This document shows positions 41,298 through 48,609 of a DNA stretch of 64,000 nucleotides, one piece after another. Source of the DNA: JBLNDJ01 sp050261515 (lineage in GTDB: Bacteria; Acidobacteriota; Terriglobia; Bryobacterales; Bryobacteraceae); assembly GCA_050261515.1 (NCBI GenBank), contig JBLNDJ010000058.1, positions 1 to 64,000 on the forward strand, in the 5' to 3' direction. The notes under the pieces are model-generated. The model saw only the letters and a list, made by a program, of their open reading frames with translations, ran no database searches and had not been told where the DNA came from. Position numbers and translations under genes: made by a program. How positions within the stretch are numbered: the stretch's first letter is position 1; each line of letters opens with the position of its first letter.

Positions 41298-41364
41298 TCA
41301 GTAAAAAGATTAGCAGGTTAGCGTGGGGCGGACCCCGTAGTCCGCGGCCGGCCCCTTGGCGGGC

Positions 41365-42813
41365 TTACTCGCCGCCGTGCCTCGGTACCGCATCGAACTT
41401 GTGCCGCAGCCAGAAGTGGTACACAGCCGCGCCGGTCGCGATCGTCAAAACCGCCGCTGCCGAAATCTTCGGCTGGAGCGCCGCGCCCACCACGATCGTC
41501 CACAGCCCCACCAGAATAAACGCCACCGGCGCGAGCGGCCAGGCGAAGCTCACCACGCGCACGCGCTGCCAGTTGGGCCGCCGCCTGAAAATGAACAGCG
41601 ATGCCACCGACAGCACCGCCGTCGCCGTCAGTGTGAAGCCGATGTAGACCACCAGCGACGGAAACGGCGTCAGCGACATCAGCACCGAGCAGACGCCCTG
41701 GCAGACGATCGCCGCCACCGGCGTCCGCCACTTCGGATGGATCCGCGCCGCCCACTGGAAGAACGCGCGGTTCTTCGCCATGGCGTAATACACGCGCGGC
41801 CCGATGGTCACCATCGCGTTCACGGTCGCCACCAGCGACAGCGCCATCAGCGCGCTGAAGGCGCCCGCCGTCTCCGGCCCGAACATGTTCGTCGCCGCGA
41901 AAGACCCGATCGCGATCACGCCCTTCATGCTCTCGAGCGGCGCGGCGTATATGAATACGATGTTCAGCGCCAGGTACAGCGCCGCCACCAGGCCCGTGCC
42001 GCAGGCGAGGGCCACCGGCAGCGTCCGCTCCGGCCGCTTCAGTTCCTCGGCCACGTAGGTCGCCGCGTTCCATCCGCTGTAGCAGACGAAGATCCAGAAC
42101 AGGCTGATCGCGAATTGCTGCGCCACCGGCACCGTCGAGGTCCGGACCGCGGGCATCGAGAAGTGGTCCCAATTCCCGGTTCCCGCCAGCAACCCGAGCC
42201 CGATGAAGGCGAACAGCACGGCCAGCTTCGCCGCGGTGAGCAGGTTCTGGATTTTGGCGACGCGGCTCATCCCGATGAAGTTCACCAGCGTCAGCACCAC
42301 AATCAGTCCCGACGCCGCGATCTGCGCCCCGCCGAGTTTCAACGAGAACGTCCCGTGCCCCAGCGTAACCGCCGTCTGGCTCTGCTTGAGCGCCGGAAAG
42401 AAGTACCCGAGGTAGTCGGAGAAGGCGAGCGCCGCCGCGGCGATGGGCGCCGAGAATCCCGCAAAGAACGAAACCCACCCGGTGACGAAGCCCCACGTGG
42501 GGCCGTAAGCGCGCGTCAGGTAGACATACTCGCCGCCGGAGCTGGGAAAGTTGATGCCGAGTTCGGAGTAACAGAACGCGCCCGCCAGCGCGAACAGCGC
42601 GCCCGCGATCCAAATGCCGAGAACGACTTTCGGGCTGCCGAGATCACCCGCCAGAAAACCGGTCGTCGTGAAGATGCCGGTGCCGATCATGTTCGAAATC
42701 ACCAGCGCCGTGGCGCTCACGATTCCGAGTTGGCGCAGCAGGGTGGCGGGCTTGGTATTTTCCAGAATGGGGCGTTTCGCGGTGTTCGTCTTTTCGGCCA
42801 CTTTGGCTCTCAT
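41365..42813 (-). CDS. APC-superfamily amino-acid permease
   Basis: A 482-residue inner-membrane protein with about 12 transmembrane helices. TM1 contains ALVISNMIGTGIFTTTGF (about 37-54; GxG motif), and GGEYVYLTRAYGPTWGFVTGW (about 94-114) is TM3. FVCYSGWNAATYVAEELKRPERTLPVA (about 242-269) is the LAT-type TM6. These place it among L-type or cationic amino-acid transporters. The substrate cannot be stated. The divergent exported PCMT gene starts 15 bases away, so the promoters overlap. No regulatory protein lies beside it. Confidence 0.9.
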   Translation of the reverse strand: MRAKVAEKTNTAKRPILENTKPATLLRQLGIVSATALVISNMIGTGIFTTTGFLAGDLGSPKVVLGIWIAGALFALAGAFCYSELGINFPSSGGEYVYLTRAYGPTWGFVTGWVSFFAGFSAPIAAAALAFSDYLGYFFPALKQSQTAVTLGHGTFSLKLGGAQIAASGLIVVLTLVNFIGMSRVAKIQNLLTAAKLAVLFAFIGLGLLAGTGNWDHFSMPAVRTSTVPVAQQFAISLFWIFVCYSGWNAATYVAEELKRPERTLPVALACGTGLVAALYLALNIVFIYAAPLESMKGVIAIGSFAATNMFGPETAGAFSALMALSLVATVNAMVTIGPRVYYAMAKNRAFFQWAARIHPKWRTPVAAIVCQGVCSVLMSLTPFPSLVVYIGFTLTATAVLSVASLFIFRRRPNWQRVRVVSFAWPLAPVAFILVGLWTIVVGAALQPKISAAAVLTIATGAAVYHFWLRHKFDAVPRHGGE

Positions 42814-42828
42814 TGTACATTGGGAATT

Positions 42829-43515
42829 ATGGGGCCGGTTGTTTTTCTGCTATGTTCTTTGAGCCTCGCCGCCCCCGCGGATCAGTGGACCGCGCCGCGC
42901 GAAGAAATGGTCCGGACCCAGATCGAGCGGCGCGGCGTGCGCGATGCGAACGTGCTGCGCGCGATGCTCAGCGTGCCGCGGCATCTCTTCGTGCCCGAGG
43001 CCGCGCGCCCGGCGGCGTATGGCGACCACCCCGTCTCCATCGGCCGGGGCCAGACGATTTCACAACCTTACATCGTGGGCTTCATGACGGAAACGCTGCG
43101 CCCCGAACGCGGCCACCGCGTGCTCGAAATCGGAACCGGCTCGGGCTACCAGGCGGCGGTGCTCTCGCTGCTGGTCAAGGAAGTTTACACGATCGAGATC
43201 GTGCCCGAACTGGCACGATCCTCCGCCGCGACGCTCGCAGAACTCGGCTACGGCAACGTGAAGGTGCGCCACGGCGACGGTTACCGCGGCTGGCCCGAAC
43301 AAGCGCCCTTCGACCGCATCATCGTCACCGCCGCACCGCCCGAGATCCCGCAATCGCTGATCGATCAGCTCGCACCCGGCGGCCGGCTGATCGCGCCCGA
43401 AGGCAATTCGCCTTTCGACCAGCAACTCGTCGTGGTGGAAAAAGCGCGCGACGGCAGCGTCACGCGGCGGGCTGTTCTTCCGGTGCGCTTCGTGCCGATG
43501 GTACGCGGAGATTAG
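42829..43515 (+). CDS. pcm: Protein-L-isoaspartate O-methyltransferase, exported form
   Basis: A 228-residue protein. A short hydrophobic leader (MGPVVFLLCSLSLAAPAD) looks like a signal peptide, unusual because most Pcm are cytosolic. The SAM-binding fold is clear: ISQPYIVGFMTE (about 75-86), LEIGTGSGYQAAVLS (about 98-112) and the later ILVTAA-like IIVTAAPPEIP and LAPGGRLIAPEG. It repairs isoaspartyl damage in proteins. Periplasmic SAM supply is uncertain, so the leader may be a false signal; a downstream ATG (MVRTQIERRGV, near 42907) would give a cytosolic protein of about 200 residues. TACATT (42816-42821) lies 7 bases before ATG 42829. Confidence 0.85.
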   Translation: MGPVVFLLCSLSLAAPADQWTAPREEMVRTQIERRGVRDANVLRAMLSVPRHLFVPEAARPAAYGDHPVSIGRGQTISQPYIVGFMTETLRPERGHRVLEIGTGSGYQAAVLSLLVKEVYTIEIVPELARSSAATLAELGYGNVKVRHGDGYRGWPEQAPFDRIIVTAAPPEIPQSLIDQLAPGGRLIAPEGNSPFDQQLVVVEKARDGSVTRRAVLPVRFVPMVRGD

Positions 43516-43522
43516 CGCCGCC

Positions 43523-43948
43523 TTACTTCGCGGGAGCGGGCGTGCCCGCGGGCGGCCGCCCGATCTGCGGATGGCCCGGCGGCAGCTTCGAATCTTCCTG
43601 CTGCGGCATCCCGCCCGCACCGTGCGGAGCCTGGCCCGCCATCCCGCTCCGGCCCCGGCCCTTCACGACCCACTTGCTTCCCTTGCGCTCGAGCGTGTAC
43701 CGCATCGACATCCCGCTCGCCGCGCCGCCGCTGCCCTTGGGACGGAACGACACCGTCGCGTCCGCCTCGTTCTGCCGGAAGGACACCGACGTGACGTCCA
43801 CCTGCATGGTCGAGAGGTTCAGGTCCGAGCGCTGCGCAAGATAGTCGATGACGCCCTGCCGCACCGCGGCTTCGTTTTGCGCGGCGCGATTGCCGCACCC
43901 CGCCATCACCAAGCCCGCCAACAAGAGGAGAAAATGCCGGAGAGTCAC
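43523..43948 (-). CDS. Putative lipoprotein of unknown function
   Basis: A 141-residue protein with a lipobox LVMAGC (Cys18), then NRAAQNEAAV. The body resembles a small NTF2-like or similar domain with FRQNEADATVSFRPK and YTLERKGSKWVVKG. The C-terminal 45 residues are Gly/Pro/Gln-rich and probably disordered. GTG 43948 follows a perfect TATAAT (minus strand, 43960-43955) with 6 bases between, so the mRNA is probably leaderless. No catalytic motif is seen. Confidence 0.75.
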   Translation of the reverse strand: MTLRHFLLLLAGLVMAGCGNRAAQNEAAVRQGVIDYLAQRSDLNLSTMQVDVTSVSFRQNEADATVSFRPKGSGGAASGMSMRYTLERKGSKWVVKGRGRSGMAGQAPHGAGGMPQQEDSKLPPGHPQIGRPPAGTPAPAK

Positions 43949-44029
43949 ATCCCGATTATACTAATGCCCCCCTCCCGTCATTGAAACCTCGCGTTCCAGG
44001 CGGCATCATTCCATCAGGGGGCGAAGATC

Positions 44030-44578
44030 ATGCAGATGCGCAACAAGTTGTTGGCAATCGCCGTGGGCGCCGCGTTCGCAGCCGTTTCCGCGCCGGTCGC
44101 CGCGCAGCAAAGGGAGCTTTCCGAAAAGGGCGAGGCGCGGATCGCCAGGGAAGTCCGCCACGAGCTGATCATGCTGCCGTACTACACGGTGTTCGACAAC
44201 CTGGCCTACAAGGTCAACGGCGGAACCGTGACCCTGATGGGCCAGGTCACGCGCCCGACGCTCAAGAGCGATGCCGAGGGAGTCGTGAAGAACATCGAAG
44301 GCGTCGAGCAGGTGGTGAATCAGATCGAAGTGCTGCCGCCGTCGCCGATGGACGACCGCATACGCCGCGCCGTCTTCCGCGCCATTTACGGCGACCCCGC
44401 GCTCCAGCGCTACGGCCTCTCCGCCGTCCCGAGCATACACATCATCGTGAACGGCGGGCGCGTCACGCTCGAAGGTGTCGTCGATAGCGACAACGACAAG
44501 AACCTCGCCAACATACGCGCCAACGGCGTGCCGGGAGTTTTCTCGGTGACGAACAATCTGCGCGTTGTCAAAAGCTGA
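44030..44578 (+). CDS. Exported protein with two BON domains
   Basis: A 182-residue protein with a signal peptide (MQMRNKLLAIAVGAAFAAVSAPVAAQQ). It has two BON domains (about 35-103 and 107-181), each with the NG.VTL.G.V pattern: VNGGTVTLMGQVTRPTLK and VNGGRVTLEGVVDSDNDK. BON proteins bind phospholipid or the envelope and respond to osmotic stress (as OsmY). A purine-rich GGGGGCGAAG precedes ATG 44030. The convergent LssY_C gene ends 3 bases after its stop, so there is no room for a separate terminator. Confidence 0.9.
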   Translation: MQMRNKLLAIAVGAAFAAVSAPVAAQQRELSEKGEARIAREVRHELIMLPYYTVFDNLAYKVNGGTVTLMGQVTRPTLKSDAEGVVKNIEGVEQVVNQIEVLPPSPMDDRIRRAVFRAIYGDPALQRYGLSAVPSIHIIVNGGRVTLEGVVDSDNDKNLANIRANGVPGVFSVTNNLRVVKS

Positions 44579-44581
44579 GCG

Positions 44582-45790
44582 CTATTCGAGCAGCAGCACC
44601 GCCATACGGCCGTCGGTTTCGAGCTTGTCGCCGGTGGCGTTCTGGCTCTGTTTCGGCGTTTGAGGGCGCTCAACCAGCGAGAGCGCCTTCACGCGCCCCG
44701 TGAACAGCAGATCGCTGACCACTTTCGCACGCTCGCGGTCGATCTCGGAATCGATCTTGTGGATGAAGTTGCGCTTGTCGGGCGAGAACTCGATCCCGAT
44801 ATCGTGCGTGGCCGCGCACACCCAGACCGTGTGCCCCTCGAACTCCCCCGGGCGCTTCCAGATCCGCAAATGGTGCCGCATGGCGAACGTGGTGTTCTGC
44901 TTCTGGAACACCACATCGGGCTTCTCGCCGTCCAGTAGCAGGATCGACATCGGAGCTTCCTTGTACCCGCGCCCCTCGGCCACGGCGCGGAACACTTCGA
45001 GCCCGCTCGCCGTGCTCAGCTTCGCCGCGCTCGCCCAGCCCGCCGCCGTGAAGGCCGCGTCCAGCTGGTCGCGCGAACCGAGGAACATGAGGTTCGTCAG
45101 GTCGGAAGGAATGCTCTGCTGTCCCTCCGTCGTGGTCTGGAACGGCTGCGAGTTGACGAGGTCGTAGATCGTCTGCTCCGGCATCACCGGCCCGAGCGCC
45201 GGCCCCGCCGCGGGCTCGGCCGCGACCTCGACCGGCTTCGTCGTCTCGATCGTCATCTCCACGCCGGGCTCGTAGTCGATCTCCGGCTGCGGCTCCTTCA
45301 GGACGCTCGAGGTCACCGTACCCAGAAAGTCCCCGAGCCCGGTATGCCTCTCCGAAACGCTCTTCACACCCGTGTTGATGCGCGAAGCGAGCGTCTCCGA
45401 GCTCAGTATCCCGACGATGCGCCCGGTCTGATCCACCGACTCGCGCGCGTTGTCCACCTGCTTCACGCGCGCCGCGATCGCGACGTTCTGTCCGGAGGGC
45501 AGCGCGGCGCTTGTGAATTCCAGCGCGACCAGCGCGCGGTCGGTCGCGTTCTTCACCGGCATCGCTTCCTTCACGATGCCCTTGATTACCGTCCCGTTCG
45601 GAAGCGCGATCGCGCCGTCCGCCCACACGGGCCGGATCAGCACGGCCTCCACCGGGTCCTGCGCCTTCGAAGCGTTGCTCGCCACGCGCGTTTTCAGCCG
45701 CACCTCGAGCGCGGTTCCGGCCGGAACAACGACGGCTTGCGCGGCCGCAGCCGCGCACAAAACATAAGTTGCCAGCCTTCCGCACCTCAT
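44582..45790 (-). CDS. Exported protein with LssY-like C-terminal domain
   Basis: A 402-residue protein with a signal peptide (MRCGRLATYVLCAAAAAQA). The middle has a beta-sandwich-like region (VVVPAGTALEVRLKTRVASNAS, IALPNGTVIKGIV, about 20-125). The C-terminal region (about 225-375) matches the LssY C-terminal domain: DLVNSQPFQ, FLGSRDQLDAAFTAAGWASA, MRHHLRIWKRP and HTVWVCAATHDIGIEF. In other proteins this domain is fused to PAP2 phosphatases or secretion proteins; here no PAP2 is present. Its function is unknown. The gene is divergent from argD, whose -10 box (45822) is close by. Confidence 0.8.
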   Translation of the reverse strand: MRCGRLATYVLCAAAAAQAVVVPAGTALEVRLKTRVASNASKAQDPVEAVLIRPVWADGAIALPNGTVIKGIVKEAMPVKNATDRALVALEFTSAALPSGQNVAIAARVKQVDNARESVDQTGRIVGILSSETLASRINTGVKSVSERHTGLGDFLGTVTSSVLKEPQPEIDYEPGVEMTIETTKPVEVAAEPAAGPALGPVMPEQTIYDLVNSQPFQTTTEGQQSIPSDLTNLMFLGSRDQLDAAFTAAGWASAAKLSTASGLEVFRAVAEGRGYKEAPMSILLLDGEKPDVVFQKQNTTFAMRHHLRIWKRPGEFEGHTVWVCAATHDIGIEFSPDKRNFIHKIDSEIDRERAKVVSDLLFTGRVKALSLVERPQTPKQSQNATGDKLETDGRMAVLLLE

Positions 45791-45821
45791 CCTGACAGCG
45801 ATGTTAGCACTCCGCCGTTTG

Positions 45822-45827
45822 TATGAT
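45822..45827 (+). promoter_or_regulatory. -10 box (TATGAT) of argD
   Basis: TATGAT ends 6 bases before ATG 45834. No -35 is clear and no Shine-Dalgarno precedes the start, consistent with a leaderless message. Confidence 0.5.
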
Positions 45828-45833
45828 GGATAG

Positions 45834-47051
45834 ATGGCGACTGAACCCGGCGCGGCACCCGCGCTCCACAACATCATCGAACTCGAGCGGGAGTATCTGC
45901 TTCAGAACTACGCCCGCTATCCGCTGCTGCTGCACCGGGGGAAGGGTTGCTGGGTCTACGACACCGGAGGGAAGCGCTATCTCGACCTGATCGCCGGCAT
46001 CGGCGTGAACGCGCTTGGCCACGCGCACCCGCGCATCGTCAAAACGATCCGCGAGCAGGCCGCGCTGCTCATCCACAGCTCGAATCTGTACTATCACGAA
46101 TACCAGGGCCCGCTCGCAAAACGCCTCGCGGAAATCAGCGGCCTCGCGCGCAGCTTCTTCTGCAACTCGGGAACCGAGGCCAACGAAGCCGCGATCAAGA
46201 TGATCCGCTCGCACGGCCGCAAGCTGAGCCCGGAAAAATACGAAATCATCTCGCTCGACAATTCCTTCCACGGCCGCTCCACCGGAGCGCTCGCCATCAC
46301 CGGCCAGCAGAAATACCGGACGGATTTCGAGCCGCTGATCCCCGGCGTGCGCTTCGTTCCAGCCAACGATGTCGCCGCGCTCGAAGCCGCGGTCACGGAC
46401 CGCACCGCCGGCATCGTCCTCGAATGGATTCAGGGCGAGGGGGGAATCTGCCCGCTGACCCACGAGTACGCCGCGCGCGCCCGTGAGCTCGCCACGCGCC
46501 ACAACGCGCTGCTGGTCTTCGACGAGATCCAATGCGGAGTCGGCCGCCCCGGCAGGTATTTCGCCTACCAGCTCGCGGACCCCGCCATCGTCCCCGATAT
46601 CGCCGTGGCAGCCAAACCGCTCGCCTGCGGCATCCCGCTCGGAGCCGTGATGGCGAACGAGAAAGCCGCGGCGACGATCGGCCCGGGCATGCACGGAACC
46701 ACGTTCGGGGGAGGAGCGCTGGCCTGCCGCGTCGCGCTCGAGTTCCTCGACATCCTCGACGGCATGCTCCCCGAAATCGACCGCCTGGGCGCGCAGTTCC
46801 GCGCGGAGCTCTCGCAACTCGCCACCCGCCACGGCTTCATCAAAGAGGTGCGCGGCTTCGGCCTCATGATCGGCATGGAGCTCGACATCCCCGGCAAGCA
46901 GATCGTGCTCGACGCGATGGCCCAGGGCCTGCTCATCAACTGCACCCACGACACCGTCCTGCGCTTTTTGCCGCCGTACATCATCACCGAAAAGGAAATC
47001 GATCGGGCCATTAAGACCCTCGGCCAAGTCCTCAAAAAGGCAAAGCAATAA
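45834..47051 (+). CDS. argD: Class III aminotransferase, probable acetylornithine aminotransferase
   Basis: A 405-residue PLP enzyme. CNSGTEANEAAIKM (about 111-124) binds the PLP phosphate, and FDEIQCGVGRPGRYFAY (about 227-243) carries the PLP-stacking Asp. The Schiff-base Lys lies in AVAAKPLACGIPLGAV (about 256-271), in the place of the usual LAK. The close TFGGGALAC segment is typical of ArgD. It converts N-acetylglutamate semialdehyde to acetylornithine, but gamma-aminobutyrate or ornithine aminotransferase activity cannot be excluded. No other arg genes are nearby. A repeat element follows the stop. Confidence 0.85.
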   Translation: MATEPGAAPALHNIIELEREYLLQNYARYPLLLHRGKGCWVYDTGGKRYLDLIAGIGVNALGHAHPRIVKTIREQAALLIHSSNLYYHEYQGPLAKRLAEISGLARSFFCNSGTEANEAAIKMIRSHGRKLSPEKYEIISLDNSFHGRSTGALAITGQQKYRTDFEPLIPGVRFVPANDVAALEAAVTDRTAGIVLEWIQGEGGICPLTHEYAARARELATRHNALLVFDEIQCGVGRPGRYFAYQLADPAIVPDIAVAAKPLACGIPLGAVMANEKAAATIGPGMHGTTFGGGALACRVALEFLDILDGMLPEIDRLGAQFRAELSQLATRHGFIKEVRGFGLMIGMELDIPGKQIVLDAMAQGLLINCTHDTVLRFLPPYIITEKEIDRAIKTLGQVLKKAKQ

Positions 47052-47053
47052 AT

Positions 47054-47135
47054 CCACCGCAGAGACGCCGAGAACGCAAAGAAATTCTTTGTAGGTCTTT
47101 CTCTGCGTCCTCTGCGTCTCTGCGGTGAGCTTTTT
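47054..47135. repeat. Intergenic palindromic repeat of the ACCGCAGAGACGC type
   Basis: A left arm starting CACCGCAGAGACGC (47056-47069) is followed, after a spacer, by a right arm with CTGCGTCTCTGCGGTG (47112-47127) and a TTTTTT run (47131-47136). The left arm also includes GAACGCAAAG. This is a widespread bacterial intergenic repeat whose translation gives the familiar ETQRTQRK peptide; one spurious minus-strand ORF here contains it. It could end argD transcription. Copies elsewhere in the genome cannot be counted from one window. Confidence 0.75.
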
Positions 47136-47171
47136 TCGCCCCTCCTGCGCGTCTAGCAATGGAGGGGCAAA

Positions 47172-48209
47172 ATGGGAACTGCAATCGCACTGGAACAGCG
47201 GGAACAAGCCGAGGCCGCCCAGCAGCTTATCGGCATCGTCTCCGGCTTCTGGCTTTCGCGGGCCGTCCAGGTGGCCGTGACGCTCGGGATCCCCGATCTC
47301 ATCGCAGCGCGACCGAAAACCGCCGCGGAACTCGCCGCGGAAACGTCTACCGACACCGGGTCCTTGTACCGGCTGCTGCGGGCACTGGCGTCGTTCGCCG
47401 TCCTGCGCGAAGAGGACGGGCATCGCTTCGCGCCCACGGCCCTGTGCGGCCTGCTGCGAAAACAGATCCCGGGCTCCTTGCGGTCCGTCGCCCAAATGGA
47501 ACTCGGCCTGATGCACTACCAGGCCTGGGGCAGCCTGATCGACAGCGTGCGCACCGGCGACCCTGCGTTCAACCAGGTCTTCGGCATGGGCCCGTGGGAG
47601 TATCTCGAAGGCAACCCCGAGATGGCCGCCGTCTTTAACGACGCCATGACGAACCTCACCGAGGCCGCGCTGTCCGCCATCGCCAGGGTCTACGACTTCA
47701 CGCCGTACCGCAAGATCGTCGATATCGGAGGAGGCCGCGGCCGCATGCTCGCCGGCATTCTCGCCGCCAACGCCGAAGCCCGCGGAGTCCTCTTCGACCG
47801 CGCGCCGGTCGTCGAAGACGCGCACCGTGCGCTCGCCGGGCGTCCGGAAGCCGCCAGAATCGAACTGGCTCCCGGCGATTTCTTCGACAGCGTCCCCGAA
47901 GGCGGCGATCTCTACACGCTCAAGATGATCCTCCACGACTGGGCCGACCCCGAAGCGGAGCAGATTCTCGCCAACGTGCGCCGCGCCATGGCGCCCAACG
48001 CGCGCGTGCTGATCCTCGAACACGTGCTGCCTGAGGCCAACACGCCCGGCTTCGCCGCGCTCATGGATTTGAACATGCTCGTCATGACCGGAGGCCGCGA
48101 GCGCCGCGCCGCCGAGTTCCGCGCCCTGCTCTCGAAAGCCGGGTTGAGGCTGACCGAAGTCTATCCGACCGGATCCCTCGTCTCGATCGTCGAAGCAGTC
48201 CGGGCTTGA
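47172..48209 (+). CDS. SAM-dependent O-methyltransferase, HNMT/plant-COMT type
   Basis: A 345-residue protein with an N-terminal winged-helix dimerisation domain (about 15-95: VSGFWLSRAVQVAVTLGIPDLIA, SLYRLLRALASFAVL) and a methyltransferase domain. IVDIGGGRGRMLAGILAAN (about 180-198) binds SAM. MILHDWADPEAEQIL (about 257-271) holds the catalytic His. The arrangement matches hydroxyneurosporene and antibiotic O-methyltransferases; the acceptor is unknown. GGAGGGGC precedes ATG 47172. The -35 box of the PadR promoter lies over its last codons. Confidence 0.9.
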   Translation: MGTAIALEQREQAEAAQQLIGIVSGFWLSRAVQVAVTLGIPDLIAARPKTAAELAAETSTDTGSLYRLLRALASFAVLREEDGHRFAPTALCGLLRKQIPGSLRSVAQMELGLMHYQAWGSLIDSVRTGDPAFNQVFGMGPWEYLEGNPEMAAVFNDAMTNLTEAALSAIARVYDFTPYRKIVDIGGGRGRMLAGILAANAEARGVLFDRAPVVEDAHRALAGRPEAARIELAPGDFFDSVPEGGDLYTLKMILHDWADPEAEQILANVRRAMAPNARVLILEHVLPEANTPGFAALMDLNMLVMTGGRERRAAEFRALLSKAGLRLTEVYPTGSLVSIVEAVRA

Positions 48210-48253
48210 CAGGCAGTCCAACCCGAGTCATTCTATCCATAGTCACTCTATGG
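48206..48253 (+). promoter_or_regulatory. Promoter and candidate PadR operator
   Basis: TTGACA (48206-48211) is followed at 19 bases by TTCTAT (48231-48236). A perfect dyad CCATAG-TCACT-CTATGG (48237-48253) overlaps the PadR ATG. Two near-identical direct repeats, AGTCATTCTAT (48226-48236) and AGTCACTCTAT (48241-48251), lie 15 bases apart. PadR proteins bind such short dyads and usually repress their own promoter. Confidence 0.5.
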
Positions 48254-48609
48254 GTAGACCAAGCGCACGCCCCCGGGCGGACATTCCGCCCGGGACGCTC
48301 GACATGCTGATCCTCCAGACCCTCTCCCGCACCCCCATGCACGGCTACGGGATCGCCCTCCACATTCGCCGGGCCACGGGCGACGTCCTCCAGGTAGAGG
48401 AAGGCTCCCTTTACCCCGCCCTCCAGCGCATGCTCATCAAGGGCTGGCTCAAGGCGGAGTGGAGGCAATCGGAGACGAACCGCCGCGCCCGCTACTACCA
48501 GCTCACACCCGCGGGCCGCAAGCAGCTCACGGCCGAGGTCTCCGAATTCACGCGGATCATGGAAGCCATCACGCGAGTCATCCAGCCCGCTCTCCCAGAG
48601 AACTCGTAA
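48250..48609 (+). CDS. PadR-family transcriptional regulator
   Basis: A 119-residue winged-helix protein: LDMLILQTLSRTPMHGYGIALHI (about 17-39), VEEGSLYPALQRMLIKGWL (about 49-67) and ARYYQLTPAGRKQL (about 80-93). It lacks the large C-terminal domain of classical PadR, so it belongs to the short subfamily that binds ligand at its dimer helices. It is fused by overlap (TAATG) to the orphan permease gene, a unit repeated many times in Acidobacteria genomes. The dyad at 48237-48253 is its probable operator. Confidence 0.93.
   Translation: MGRPSARPRADIPPGTLDMLILQTLSRTPMHGYGIALHIRRATGDVLQVEEGSLYPALQRMLIKGWLKAEWRQSETNRRARYYQLTPAGRKQLTAEVSEFTRIMEAITRVIQPALPENS

Noticed and set aside
45804..48221. 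805-codon minus-strand ORF across argD and the methyltransferase
   Set aside because: It spans two well-supported plus-strand genes and the intergenic repeat (giving the TAETQRTQRK peptide), a known spurious annotation.
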